From Glaciecola petra (GTDB lineage: Bacteria; Pseudomonadota; Gammaproteobacteria; Enterobacterales; Alteromonadaceae): DNA of 64,000 nt. Numbering within the stretch: position 1 is the first letter of the stretch; each line of letters begins with the position of its first letter. The stretch is taken from contig NZ_JAVRHX010000001.1 of the NCBI RefSeq assembly GCF_031846345.1, positions 744,001 to 808,000 of the forward strand. Reading direction: 5' to 3'. Positions 7,677 to 16,684 of this stretch are shown piece by piece. Position numbers and translations under genes: made by a program. Below the pieces are notes generated by a model. It worked only from the letters and a program-made list of their open reading frames with translations, did not search any database and was not told the DNA's origin.

Positions 7677-8957
7677 ATGAAAAAATTTAATGCAATCAAA
7701 AATACGTTTGTATCAATAGGAATGGTTACTCTTGCAACGCTGACAACAACTGTCAATGCGCAACAAATACCGATAGATTGTCCTGGATACGAGTTGCCGA
7801 AAACGAAGCTGTTAGGCGAACGTGCTGGGAAAAAGCTGAATTCAGCTTACGAAGTATATCAAGATCCAGAAATAGAAGAGCAAGCGCGCATTGCTCAAAC
7901 AGTTGAAATGCTCGGCGAGATAGAGGCAAAAGAACCGTACGACCAAGCTTATGTCGAACAGTTCATGGGCAAATTGATGATATCTATTGACGGTAAAATG
8001 AATGATGCTTACGTTGTATTGAAAAGAGCGACAGAAAGGAATGCGCTTAACGATAAAGACCAAGCCGATATGCTCAAATTAATGGGTGATCTATCTTTGC
8101 AAGAAGAGAAGTTCTCAGAAGCAATTTCTTGGTACGACAAATGGATGGAGTTTACGTGCAAAGAAACTCCTGAGGTTTATCTTCGCTCAGCACAGGCAAA
8201 CTTTAATATCAAGAAGTATGACGAGGCTATTGCTCAAGCAGACAATTCTATTAGAGTTAATGAAGAAATTGATAAAAGACCTTATGTGTTGAAGTTGGGT
8301 GCATACCATGAAACGAAACGTTATAACGACGCCGTTAAGGTTGCAGAAATATTGGTAGAGTTATTGCCTGAAGAGGGTGAATGGTGGGCAAGGCTTGGTT
8401 TCTTATATATGTTGGTTGAGGATTTCGACAGTGCGTTAGCAACAATGTCGGTTGCTTATGACCAAGGTTTTTTATCTAAGAAAAACGAGATTAGAGCCCT
8501 TGCTCAATTATACGCTCAAAAGGAAATACCAATAAAATCTGCCGAACTGCAGAAGAAATATATGGACACTGGGCTTTTAGATAATGGCGCAAAAGATTTA
8601 GCTACTTTAGCTAATGTATATCTGGCAGCTCGTGAAACTAAAGAAGCAGCTAAATATTACGGACAGGCTGGAGCTAAGGACCCTGATCCTGAGTATTTCA
8701 GGAAACAAGGTGTAATGTTGATGCAATCTGAGGATTATGTGAGCGCAATTGGAGCGCTAACCAAAGCGCTAGACAATGGTGCAGAAGAAGGTAAAACTCA
8801 CTATTCGTTAATGGAAGCAAATTTTTACGCAGGCCGGTTTAGAGCTGCAAATGTCCATGCTAAAGAAGCGATTAAAGATCCACAGCTTCGTCGAAGTGCT
8901 CGCGCTTGGTTGCCTTATATCAAGCAAAAAGCAGATGCTAGAGGCATTAAACTGTAG
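7677..8957 (+). CDS. TPR-repeat periplasmic protein of the TonB2-type operon
   Basis: 426 residues with a signal peptide (ending TVNAQQ). Several tetratricopeptide-like units fill the rest, for example around residues 125-160 (LMGDLSLQEEKFSEAISWYDK), 165-200 and 345-385 (YFRKQGVMLMQSEDYVSAIGALTKAL). TPR units mediate protein contacts. A protein of this kind is the usual last gene of the DUF3450-ttpC-exbB-exbD-tonB cluster, so an accessory role in TonB2-dependent uptake is likely but unproven. A strong intrinsic terminator follows. Confidence 0.85.
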   Translation: MKKFNAIKNTFVSIGMVTLATLTTTVNAQQIPIDCPGYELPKTKLLGERAGKKLNSAYEVYQDPEIEEQARIAQTVEMLGEIEAKEPYDQAYVEQFMGKLMISIDGKMNDAYVVLKRATERNALNDKDQADMLKLMGDLSLQEEKFSEAISWYDKWMEFTCKETPEVYLRSAQANFNIKKYDEAIAQADNSIRVNEEIDKRPYVLKLGAYHETKRYNDAVKVAEILVELLPEEGEWWARLGFLYMLVEDFDSALATMSVAYDQGFLSKKNEIRALAQLYAQKEIPIKSAELQKKYMDTGLLDNGAKDLATLANVYLAARETKEAAKYYGQAGAKDPDPEYFRKQGVMLMQSEDYVSAIGALTKALDNGAEEGKTHYSLMEANFYAGRFRAANVHAKEAIKDPQLRRSARAWLPYIKQKADARGIKL

Positions 8958-8973
8958 TATAAGCTTTATATTA

Positions 8974-8998
8974 AAAGCCCGCTTTCGCGGGTTTTTTT
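8974..8998 (+). terminator. intrinsic terminator of the TonB2-type operon
   Basis: CCCGC (8978-8982) pairs with GCGGG (8987-8991) around a TTTC loop and is followed by seven T residues. It stands 20 bases after the TPR gene and before the convergent tmcA. Confidence 0.9.
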
Positions 8999-9011
8999 AT
9001 GTCTAAATATA

Positions 9012-11144
9012 TTATCTATCATTCAGTTTATTAATTTGCTGCTTTAATACTATTTTTAATTTGGATTCTAAGGCTATCTTATGTTTTTTCGAAAGGTTTT
9101 TCTGTATTAGCGCCAGACATAGCGTTAATAGTGCAGGTGTATCGTTTTGTAAGTCAATAAGATTAGAAGGCTCTGAACTTAAACTGGTCGCATAATAAAA
9201 AATAGCAAATGCTAGTTGTTTAAAATTCATGTTGGAATCAAGATACAAAAGACAGATTTGCTTTGCATATAGGGCTAGGTCATTGTTGTTAGTATTGGGT
9301 ATATGTTTTTCAAGTTCCTCAAGCGTTTCACTTATATGTGGTTTAATAACCCGAAGAAATTTAATGTCCATTAACAAGCGCATATTTAACAACTGTTTCG
9401 GATATGAGCTTGTATCTCTTACACTGGCTAACATCATAATGCTTCTCGTCCCACTTGCACTGTCAACTCGTTGTCCGATTTTTGCTAAAGTAAATTTGTT
9501 CTGTTGCCAAAACGTAAATAGCTCACTAGTAAAGCCAAAAGAAGTACTTAAAAAACTAACACCGTTCAATAGTGCATAGGACTTAATAGTCAACAATAAT
9601 TGGCTACCTATACCTTGTCTTCTTGCCTCGGTGCTTACTGTAATTCTGCTAATTCTATAATATTGATAATCACAATATTGAGGACTAAAAGTGTAATAAG
9701 ACAAGGTTTGTGGTGTCATCTGGCCTTGTACTCGTCGTTTACCTTTACTGATATTTTCAGCTAATACTTTATCGTCGCTAATCCCTTCGACAATAATACA
9801 TGCTACTGCAAGTATGTTGTTAGTGTCTGTATCGGCACATACAAATATCTGGTGATCAGGTGAGTCCAGCATGCGCACAATATCATTTGGATGGGTTTGA
9901 TAGTGCGACAAATTCAATAAACCAAAAACTTGTTCATATATGTTTGATTCATTTATTAATATGGATTTATCCAAAAGATAAAAATGATGGCCTTCTTTGG
10001 TGGTATTTATTAATTTTTGGTCTGTACACTCGAAGTCGTTTGCTAATAAAGTATTAGTAAATGATTCTAATGGGTCTTCTTTGTACCAACGAAAAGGTGT
10101 GTTTAAGGTGAACACATAACTTGTAGGCTCACTTAACATGCTCGGTAATAAGCGTTGCACAAAACCTTTTGCACTGCCCTCATAACCTATATTAGTGCCA
10201 GTCATAACGATTGGCATATTCTGTGTAATCACATTTTTTAAAAAATTGGGGGCTATCGACGCCATTTCATCTATAAAAAGCACAGCATCTTTTTCTTCAA
10301 TGTCGTTAAGATCTTCAGGCGCAACAAAGCTTGTCGTTTTTTGAAGATAATTGTCTGAAACTCCGCAACTGCTATAAAATTGCTTAGCATGTGTTTTTGA
10401 TGGTGCACATATATAAACGTGTTTATTTGCCTCTGTAGCAGGCGCGTGCAAAAATCCCAATAACGTTGATTTACCCCGTCCTCTGGCACCCATTACAATC
10501 AGCGTGTTTTTTTTGTGTATATTGTTGCTGAAAAATGTAATGACCTTTTGTTGTTCTGTTGATGGATTAATTTCTTCCGTCAAAACATTCTCTGACATGT
10601 CAATTATTAGACTAGGTGGAAAACGCCAGTTATCTTGACTAATACTTGCTAAGACTTGTTCATTCAGAACGTTAAGCAGTTTTTTGTTAAACCAAGATTC
10701 AGGCTTTTGATAACCAAAACTTAAAGATATAGCGCTGGTATTAGCCGAATTCCCCTCATCCGACTCTGGTAATATCAGTAAACATATTCCCGAATGATTG
10801 ATAAGTCCTATGGTAGCGATTAATGCATTCAGGTTAATACCCATTCGTGCATCAAATATTAATGCGTCCACTTGTTGACCAAGCATCTTTTTATATTGTT
10901 TGGGCTCTATCTTTGATGCAATATTATCTAGGGATTCAAATTCACTGTTACCAACGTACAATATCTGATTATAGTGCTTATCTAACACTTGCAGACAGTC
11001 GAAAATATGCTTAGCATTTACCGATAACGTGACTATCTGACGATGACAAGCTAGCGTGCTACGCACATTCAACCACTCGTTGAAAGCCTCAAGTCCTTGC
11101 TGGAGACTTTGAATCGCATTATTGTTAGGTAAATTTTCCGCCAA
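9012..11144 (-). CDS. tmcA: tRNA(Met) cytidine acetyltransferase
   Basis: 710 residues, slightly longer than the roughly 670 of E. coli TmcA. In order: an N-terminal domain, an RNA-helicase/ATPase module with Walker A MGARGRGKSTLLG (around residue 220) and Walker B DAVLFIDEMASI (around 285), a GNAT acetyltransferase domain (ITVSTEARRQGIGSQLLLTI, near 505-525), and a tRNA-binding tail. It makes ac4C at the wobble base of elongator tRNA-Met using acetyl-CoA and ATP. It is convergent with the TonB2-type operon. Confidence 0.93.
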   Translation of the reverse strand: MAENLPNNNAIQSLQQGLEAFNEWLNVRSTLACHRQIVTLSVNAKHIFDCLQVLDKHYNQILYVGNSEFESLDNIASKIEPKQYKKMLGQQVDALIFDARMGINLNALIATIGLINHSGICLLILPESDEGNSANTSAISLSFGYQKPESWFNKKLLNVLNEQVLASISQDNWRFPPSLIIDMSENVLTEEINPSTEQQKVITFFSNNIHKKNTLIVMGARGRGKSTLLGFLHAPATEANKHVYICAPSKTHAKQFYSSCGVSDNYLQKTTSFVAPEDLNDIEEKDAVLFIDEMASIAPNFLKNVITQNMPIVMTGTNIGYEGSAKGFVQRLLPSMLSEPTSYVFTLNTPFRWYKEDPLESFTNTLLANDFECTDQKLINTTKEGHHFYLLDKSILINESNIYEQVFGLLNLSHYQTHPNDIVRMLDSPDHQIFVCADTDTNNILAVACIIVEGISDDKVLAENISKGKRRVQGQMTPQTLSYYTFSPQYCDYQYYRISRITVSTEARRQGIGSQLLLTIKSYALLNGVSFLSTSFGFTSELFTFWQQNKFTLAKIGQRVDSASGTRSIMMLASVRDTSSYPKQLLNMRLLMDIKFLRVIKPHISETLEELEKHIPNTNNNDLALYAKQICLLYLDSNMNFKQLAFAIFYYATSLSSEPSNLIDLQNDTPALLTLCLALIQKNLSKKHKIALESKLKIVLKQQINKLNDR

Positions 11145-11240
11145 AATCTAACAACCTTTTATATTTAATTAATCTATAGTGGCATATTATACCTTCACAC
11201 ACTTTAGTTTTCTTTGTTAGCTAAAAGCTAGGAGACAATC

Positions 11241-11651
11241 ATGCGTTTTTTATCACGTCGTTTGGTAATGCCCAGTGACTTAAATTATGCCAATGGACTA
11301 TTTGGTGGAAGAGCCTTGCAATGGATAGATGAAGAGGCTGCCATTTATGCAATTTGTCAATTGGAAACAAACTGTTTAGTCACCAAACACATCGGCGAAA
11401 TATCATTCGAATCACCGGCGGGAAAAGGCGATATAGTAGAGTTTGGATTGGCTACAAAAAGGGTTGGCACAAGCTCAATTACAGTCAGTTGCTTGGTTAG
11501 AAATAAAGCAACTAAAACAACTATATGTTTTGCTGATGACATTGTGTTTGTTGCGGTTGACCCTGTAAGTCGCCAACCTGTCCCTCACGGTAAAACACAA
11601 GAAATGTTAGTTGAACAAACTGCACAAGAATTAGCCTCTTTGAATATATAA
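11241..11651 (+). CDS. acyl-CoA thioesterase, hotdog fold
   Basis: 136 residues with the single hotdog domain of the YciA/BACH type: an N-terminal LVMPSDLNYANGLFGGRALQ carrying the conserved N-x-x-G-x-x-F-G-G active-site region, and a second strand set ending ADDIVFVAVDP. It probably hydrolyses acyl-CoA esters in the cytosol; chain-length preference cannot be told. AGGAGAC precedes the ATG. It is a single gene between tmcA (divergent) and the TPP riboswitch operon. Confidence 0.85.
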   Translation: MRFLSRRLVMPSDLNYANGLFGGRALQWIDEEAAIYAICQLETNCLVTKHIGEISFESPAGKGDIVEFGLATKRVGTSSITVSCLVRNKATKTTICFADDIVFVAVDPVSRQPVPHGKTQEMLVEQTAQELASLNI

Positions 11652-11723
11652 AGAGTAAAGCCCAACAACTCATTGCAACTGTTTGTAATGTTGGTATGAT
11701 CGCTGAGTTGTTTTAACAACAAT

Positions 11724-11827
11724 AAACCAAGGGGTGCGCTGGTTAATGTAATCATTAACAAAATGCGCTGAGACTATTAAGAACCCTTATTCACCTGATC
11801 CGGTTAGTACCGGCGTAGGAATGGTAA
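11724..11827 (+). promoter_or_regulatory. TPP riboswitch (THI element)
   Basis: Carries the conserved thi-box parts in order. P1 is ACCA (11726-11729) pairing with TGGT (11822-11825). GGGGTGC and GCGCTGAGA come next, then the pyrophosphate-sensing domain ACCTGATCCGGTTAGTACC followed by GGCGTAGGAA. It lies about 65 bases before the start of the TonB-dependent receptor gene. In the linker, CTCTT (11863-11867) can pair with AAGAG (11879-11883) of the Shine-Dalgarno, so translational gating is possible. I see no obvious terminator stem with a T run, but I have not folded it. Confidence 0.95.
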
Positions 11828-11890
11828 AATAAACACACCTATACCCTGTCGCTATACTCCGGCTCTTTTCACATTTTGAAGAGAACCATA

Positions 11891-13990
11891 ATGAAATATA
11901 AAATACCTTTCAGCACATCAAAGTACTTTTTATTCAGCATATTAACTTTGTTCGCTTTTTTTAGTTTTTCTTTCCAAGACAACAATGAATCATCAGATGA
12001 CATTGAAAGAATTGTCGTCACTGCTGACTTAAATCAAGGCGATTTATCAACATTACCGATCGCAGCGACTGTACTCAGTTTCGATGTAATTGAAAAACGA
12101 CAAGCAAGACATTTACAAGACCTAGTTTCGTTAGTGCCAAACTTGAATTTTAGCTCCGGTGCATCTCGTGGGAAATTTGTACAAATAAGAGGGATTGGAG
12201 AACGTTCTCAGTTTGCTGAGCCGATCAATCCGTCGGTAGGTATTTTGTTAGATGATATTGATATTTCTGGTATTGGCGGATTAGCCACAGTGTTCGATTT
12301 ACAGCAAGTTGAAATCTTATCCGGTCCACAGTCTGTGGCGACAGGTATGAATAGTTTAGCTGGTATTGTTAAGCTTGTTAGCAACAAAGCCAGCGAAGAA
12401 GAGTTTGCTCAAATAAGTGCAAGTTATGGTCAATTTAATGAATCACGTTTAGCCGGTGTTTATTCAAATTCCCTGACGCAATCAGTGAATGGCCGCTTTA
12501 ATATTCAATCTACTAAAAGCGATGGCTTTGTCGAGAACTCTTTCTTAAACAGAGAGGATACTAATGGTATAGATGAGTTAAGTGCGACAGCAAAGTTTGA
12601 TATTGAGTTATCTGAAAAAAGTTTGTTAGCACTTAATTTATATCACTTTGATATTAATAATGGCTATGATGCATTCTCATTAGATAACGATAACATAACA
12701 CGTTCTGACGAGCCTGGTTTCGATAAACTCGATGCGCAAGCAGCTAGTGTTAAGTATTCTCACGATTTTTCTGCACATAAGTTGCAAATGACTATGTCGA
12801 GTATTCAGGCCGATACAGACTACGGCTACGATGAAGATTGGACATTTGTAGGCTTTCATCCTTTTGAATATTCATCTTTTGATCGTTATCAGCGCGAAAT
12901 AACACGGCGCAGCGTTGATGTGAAATTAGCCAATATCCAATCGACTAACGACAGCTTAGCTTATTTAGTAGGTGCTAATTTTAATCAACATAAAGAAGAT
13001 CTCTTGCGTGTTTATACATTTAACGAAGGAGACTACAGTAGTCAATATAACCCAACAAATAGTGCTGTTTATGGGCAAGTAACATTTGCGTTGAATAAAG
13101 ATTTAGCGCTTCGTACAGCGGCTCGTTTAGAAAAATTCGATGCAGAGTTTGCAGATGCTGAAGGTTTTGTTGCAGATATAGACGATACTCTAATCGCGGC
13201 ATCAGCGTCACTTGAATACAAACTAAGTAATAGTTTTATTTATGCTAAAGCTTCTCGAGGCTACAAAGCTGGTGGCTTTAATATTGACCAAAGACTTGAT
13301 AGCGCCAATCGGATTTTTGCCCCAGAGTTTAATAACAGTTTAGAGCTAGGATTAAAAACACAAGCTGAAAATTTATTTTATACCTTCACTGTTTTTCACA
13401 TGCGAAGAGATGATGCTCAAGTGAGTGATTTTGCTGTGTTTACACGTGAGACAGACGACGGCAGTGTGGTGACTTCATTTGCAGATGTGATAGGGAATGC
13501 GGGTTCAGGAATAAACCAAGGTATAGAGTTTAGTGCTACCTGGGATATTAACGATGCATGGCTGGTGCAAGCAAATTTGGGTTATTTAGATGCACATTTT
13601 GATGATTACACAAAAGTAGATGGTTCGGTTACACAGCGCCGTCAACAAGCACAAGCACCTTATTATACAGGCTTTTTATCTTCTATTTGGCAAATAAACG
13701 ACAAGCTATCTTGGTACGTCGATATGGATATGAAAGATGATTTTGGATTTTCAGATGGTCATGATGAAAGAGCGCCTTTTACCACAATCGTTAATACAGA
13801 ACTTAATTGGCAAAAAGATAGCTATAAAGTACAGCTATGGGTGAAGAATATATTTGATCGGCAACAATTTACAAGAGGCTTTGGTGGATTTAGTAATGAC
13901 CCAAGAGACGAATATGCATTTACTGAGCCTTATTATCAATTTGGACAACAAAGACAAATCGGCCTAAGCGTCACTTACACTTGGGAATAG
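11891..13990 (+). CDS. TonB-dependent outer-membrane receptor, predicted for thiamin
   Basis: 699 residues from ATG 11891, which has GAAGAGA upstream; an in-frame TTG at 11876 is less likely. It has a hydrophobic signal sequence, a TonB-box-like IERIVVTA near residue 45, a plug domain (about 55-170, LQDLVSLVPNLNF, VQIRGIG) and a beta barrel ending in the aromatic C-terminus GLSVTYTWE. The substrate is inferred only from context: a TPP riboswitch upstream and PnuT and a ThiK-like kinase downstream. It needs a TonB system, which the operon at 4-9 kb could supply. Confidence 0.9.
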   Translation: MKYKIPFSTSKYFLFSILTLFAFFSFSFQDNNESSDDIERIVVTADLNQGDLSTLPIAATVLSFDVIEKRQARHLQDLVSLVPNLNFSSGASRGKFVQIRGIGERSQFAEPINPSVGILLDDIDISGIGGLATVFDLQQVEILSGPQSVATGMNSLAGIVKLVSNKASEEEFAQISASYGQFNESRLAGVYSNSLTQSVNGRFNIQSTKSDGFVENSFLNREDTNGIDELSATAKFDIELSEKSLLALNLYHFDINNGYDAFSLDNDNITRSDEPGFDKLDAQAASVKYSHDFSAHKLQMTMSSIQADTDYGYDEDWTFVGFHPFEYSSFDRYQREITRRSVDVKLANIQSTNDSLAYLVGANFNQHKEDLLRVYTFNEGDYSSQYNPTNSAVYGQVTFALNKDLALRTAARLEKFDAEFADAEGFVADIDDTLIAASASLEYKLSNSFIYAKASRGYKAGGFNIDQRLDSANRIFAPEFNNSLELGLKTQAENLFYTFTVFHMRRDDAQVSDFAVFTRETDDGSVVTSFADVIGNAGSGINQGIEFSATWDINDAWLVQANLGYLDAHFDDYTKVDGSVTQRRQQAQAPYYTGFLSSIWQINDKLSWYVDMDMKDDFGFSDGHDERAPFTTIVNTELNWQKDSYKVQLWVKNIFDRQQFTRGFGGFSNDPRDEYAFTEPYYQFGQQRQIGLSVTYTWE

Positions 13991-14003
13991 GAGAAGTTAA
14001 ACA

Positions 14004-14258
14004 ATGAAACTAGCCGTCGAAATATCCTTGTATCCGTTAAATGAAGATTATGTGAAATATATAAAAGCGTTTATTGACCGCTTAAATGAAGACAAAGCTT
14101 TATTTGTTTCCACGTCGCACACAAGCACCATAGTAAGTGGTGAGTATGATCATCTAATAGAAACAATGCGCATAGAAATGAAAAAAACATTTGACGAATT
14201 AGGCCAAGCTATTTTTGTATGTAAATTCCTCAATGCAAATAATATGGATTTAAGCTAA
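14004..14258 (+). CDS. YkoF/DUF77-type small thiamin-binding protein (predicted)
   Basis: 84 residues beginning KLAVEISLYPLNEDYVKYI, with TSHTSTIVSGEYDHLIETM in the middle. This ferredoxin-like pattern (a V-E-I-S-x-Y-P-L strand and a later T-x-V-S-G-E/D-Y/F) matches the YkoF/thiamin-binding MTH1187-like superfamily. The ATG has AGGAGAAG upstream, 13 bases after the receptor gene. Members bind thiamin or its pyrimidine moiety. Here it may buffer or hand on the imported vitamin; that part is inference. Confidence 0.75.
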   Translation: MKLAVEISLYPLNEDYVKYIKAFIDRLNEDKALFVSTSHTSTIVSGEYDHLIETMRIEMKKTFDELGQAIFVCKFLNANNMDLS

Positions 14259-14259
14259 C

Positions 14260-14886
14260 TTGAACGAGATTTGGCAGTTATTTCTCACACAATGGCAGCA
14301 GCAGAGTATCTTCGAAGTATTCGCATTTATTTTTGCTGTTGCTTATATTTGGCTAGCGTCTGAAGAGTCTATTTGGTGTTGGCCAGCTGGCTTAATCAGC
14401 ACGGCTTTATATTCTTATGTATTTTGGGAAGTGTCTGTTTTTTATCAAATGTTACTCAATATTTACTACATGGGAATGGCAGTCTATGGCTTTATCTCTT
14501 GGCAAAAACAAGGTGAAGACAAAACCGTCATATCAAAGTTTACTTTAAAGCATCATTTGATTTTCTCAGGCTTGGGAATAGGCATTTCCATTCTGTTTTA
14601 TTTCGCCACAATATACTGGTTCACATATCAATTAGTTTGGCTCGACATTAGCATAAGTGTTTTCTCTTTGATGACCACTTGGCTAACCGTTAAGAAAATA
14701 CTTGAATGTTGGATTTACTGGACAATAATTAATATAGCGAGTCTGGTCTTGTTTAATGAAAATGCTTTGTACGTTTCAATGCTCTTGATGATAGTTTATA
14801 TTATTATCGCCATAAGGGCTTGGGTGCAGTGGCGGCAAACTTATTGTAACATCGTAAAGGAGAGTCAATTTAGCAACATCAATTAA
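14260..14886 (+). CDS. pnuT: PnuT-type thiamin facilitator (PnuC family)
   Basis: 208 residues, about seven membrane helices, with the PnuC-family element WCWPAGLISTALYSYVFWE and LLNIYYMGMAVYGFISW. PnuC proteins move nicotinamide riboside. Family members found behind TPP riboswitches (PnuT, studied in Shewanella) move thiamin by facilitated diffusion, and the riboswitch, receptor and kinase here favour that reading. The start is a TTG at 14260, one base after the previous stop, with only a weak Shine-Dalgarno, so translational coupling is likely. Confidence 0.88.
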   Translation: MNEIWQLFLTQWQQQSIFEVFAFIFAVAYIWLASEESIWCWPAGLISTALYSYVFWEVSVFYQMLLNIYYMGMAVYGFISWQKQGEDKTVISKFTLKHHLIFSGLGIGISILFYFATIYWFTYQLVWLDISISVFSLMTTWLTVKKILECWIYWTIINIASLVLFNENALYVSMLLMIVYIIIAIRAWVQWRQTYCNIVKESQFSNIN

Positions 14887-14889
14887 AGT

Positions 14890-15711
14890 ATGAAAACGAA
14901 TATTAGCTTGGGTTCAAAGGTGTTTAAACAAATCTTGCATCAGTTAAGACTGCATGATGTGATTGAGTGTAAGACTAACGAAGTTGAAACCACGCTTTTA
15001 AATTCAGGGGCGCTCAATCAGGCTTTTAAGTTAAAAACAACTCAAAAAACTATCTTATTGAAGGTCTTCAGTGACATAGAGAGTGTTCCTGTTGATAGGA
15101 CGGGTATATTTAAATTACAAGAAGAGTTAGCGATTTTGGGCTTAGCGCCAAAGCCAATTTATCTGAGCCAAAATAAACGTATATATTGTGAAGAGTGGTT
15201 GTCTCGCGCGCATACTGGATCTAACAAACTGGATCTTAGCAATAAAATAGATATGCTAGCAGAATCTTTGCATAATATTCATTCGTCCTTTGTTTCGGTG
15301 CCTGTATTACCGTTATTGCAACATTGGGAGGTTTATTGGCAGCAAATTGATAGTCCATCTGACGATTTATGTGCTCAATACAAACAAATGAAACTAACAT
15401 GGCAGGATCTTTTAAAACACCACGAATCGGATTTTGTCCTATGTCATAACGACCTGCATTTAGATCATGTAGTTTCTCCCCAAGGACCTTTTTACGATTG
15501 GGAGTATGCTGCAAAAGGCTGCCGATATTTTGATATCGCAAATTGTGCGAGTATTAATGATTTTGACGATAAAACCCTAATAGAATTATGCCATTCATAT
15601 GCACATTTAAGTAACTTGAAAGCCTCTCAAGTCGAACAGAATGTGTTTCGTGTAAAAGATGTGGTTGCGTTTACTAACTATCTTTGGCATCAATCTTTAG
15701 GTATCGAGTAA
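14890..15711 (+). CDS. thiK: ThiK-like thiamin kinase (aminoglycoside phosphotransferase fold)
   Basis: 273 residues, about the same length as E. coli ThiK, with the APH/choline-kinase catalytic loop CHNDLHLDHVV and the metal-binding YDWEYAAKGCRYFDIANC. A segment LPLLQHWEVYWQQID resembles ThiK. It begins 3 bases after pnuT and is last in the riboswitch operon. Phosphorylating thiamin would trap what PnuT lets in. ThiK makes thiamin monophosphate, so ThiL would be needed elsewhere to reach TPP. A broader choline/ethanolamine kinase-like role cannot be excluded from sequence alone. Confidence 0.78.
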   Translation: MKTNISLGSKVFKQILHQLRLHDVIECKTNEVETTLLNSGALNQAFKLKTTQKTILLKVFSDIESVPVDRTGIFKLQEELAILGLAPKPIYLSQNKRIYCEEWLSRAHTGSNKLDLSNKIDMLAESLHNIHSSFVSVPVLPLLQHWEVYWQQIDSPSDDLCAQYKQMKLTWQDLLKHHESDFVLCHNDLHLDHVVSPQGPFYDWEYAAKGCRYFDIANCASINDFDDKTLIELCHSYAHLSNLKASQVEQNVFRVKDVVAFTNYLWHQSLGIE

Positions 15712-15795
15712 AGCAATTACACGCTGCGCTGTGCGAAAATTGAAAAAGGGTATGGATGCAGTAATGAAATCACTTTATTTATTGAGTCGGATGGT

Positions 15796-15801
15796 TATAA
15801 T
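15796..15801 (+). promoter_or_regulatory. -10 element of the tRNA-Trp promoter
   Basis: A perfect TATAAT stands 13 bases before the mature tRNA-Trp. The -35 region (around 15773-15779, TTTATT-like) is poor, so only the -10 is called. Confidence 0.5.
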
Positions 15802-15814
15802 GCATGTCCAGCGT

Positions 15815-15891
15815 AGGGGTGTAGTTCGAATTGGTAGAACAGCGGTCTCCAAAACCGACGGTTGGGGGTTCGAATCCCTCCACCCCTGCCA
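15815..15891 (+). tRNA. trpT: tRNA-Trp (CCA anticodon)
   Basis: Acceptor strands AGGGGTG (15815-15821) and CACCCCT (15881-15887) pair fully. The anticodon arm CGGTCTCCAAAACCG presents CCA, the T-loop is GGTTCGAATCC, and CCA is encoded at 15889-15891. It closely resembles the E. coli tRNA-Trp. holD begins just downstream. Confidence 0.97.
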
Positions 15892-15914
15892 ACATTTACT
15901 TGATCGAGGTTAGT

Positions 15915-16232
15915 GTGTCTGAGCTTGATATTAACAGTCAACATATTGCTCAATTGCAACACATGGGCATAGATCTGTATTCACTACATAAAACATTAAA
16001 CGTTATTGATTTTCGTTGGTTGGATGATGTTTTAAGTCTGTTAGATACTTATTTGTCGATATCAAAAGACTCCACTGGAGAGCGTGTTTCGATATTTTCT
16101 CTTAGTTTTGGTCATTCATCAATTTCACTTAACTTAGATGACAAACAATTACAGCTCCCTGATACCACCCTATTATCGGAAAGTGATTTTAAGCGGCAGG
16201 TATGGCAAACAATTAAACATTTGAGCAAGTGA
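15915..16232 (+). CDS. holD: DNA polymerase III psi subunit (HolD-like)
   Basis: About 105 residues from GTG 15915, which has GAGG five bases upstream; longer in-frame starts would run through tRNA-Trp. The N-terminal IAQLQHMGIDLYSL matches the HolD peptide that binds chi, and the end WQTIKHLS resembles the family C-terminus. Psi links the clamp loader to chi and SSB. The protein is poorly conserved, so identification leans on the gene order holD-rimI, which is common in gammaproteobacteria. The stop overlaps the rimI start by four bases. Confidence 0.75.
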   Translation: MSELDINSQHIAQLQHMGIDLYSLHKTLNVIDFRWLDDVLSLLDTYLSISKDSTGERVSIFSLSFGHSSISLNLDDKQLQLPDTTLLSESDFKRQVWQTIKHLSK

Positions 16233-16684
16233 AGATTTACCACGCAAGACAAAAACCAGAGTTACTTGAAGAAGCCTATAGGCTATTTTGTGAACATCGA
16301 TATCGTGCTTGGCAACTAGCTACCTTCAAGAGTGCATTCATGGCCGATGTGTCACTGATATCAATTGATGTTGTGGATACTAAAACCCAACTATGCGGCT
16401 ATTTGTTAGCGCGTATAAGCCTTGACGAAGCCGAGATTGACGATATTAGCGTTTGTAAACAATATAGGCGCTTAGGTTATGCATCTTCATTACTGTCTGA
16501 GTTAATATCCACACTAGAAACTAAGCAAATAAAGCGAATACTATTGGAGGTAAATAGTAATAATTCACATGCAATTTCACTTTATCAGCGATTTGGATTT
16601 CGTCAAATTGGCATGAGAAAAAATTATTACGATGTACAAGACAATCAAAAAGAAGATGCGTTAGTCATGTTAAGAGAATCATGA
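16229..16684 (+). CDS. rimI: ribosomal protein S18 alanine N-acetyltransferase
   Basis: 151-residue GNAT enzyme. The acetyl-CoA loop is VCKQYRRLGYASSLLSELI (about residues 72-90, the family's R/Q-x-x-G-x-G/A pattern with Tyr), followed by LLEVNSNNSHAISLYQRFGF and RKNYYDV, all hallmarks of RimI. It acetylates the N-terminal alanine of S18. The GTG start overlaps the holD stop. Confidence 0.9.
   Translation: MKIYHARQKPELLEEAYRLFCEHRYRAWQLATFKSAFMADVSLISIDVVDTKTQLCGYLLARISLDEAEIDDISVCKQYRRLGYASSLLSELISTLETKQIKRILLEVNSNNSHAISLYQRFGFRQIGMRKNYYDVQDNQKEDALVMLRES

Noticed and set aside
15731..15913. Open frames running through tRNA-Trp, including a longer holD reading from 15831
   Set aside because: They translate the tRNA gene itself; the GTG at 15915 with its own ribosome site is the sensible holD start.
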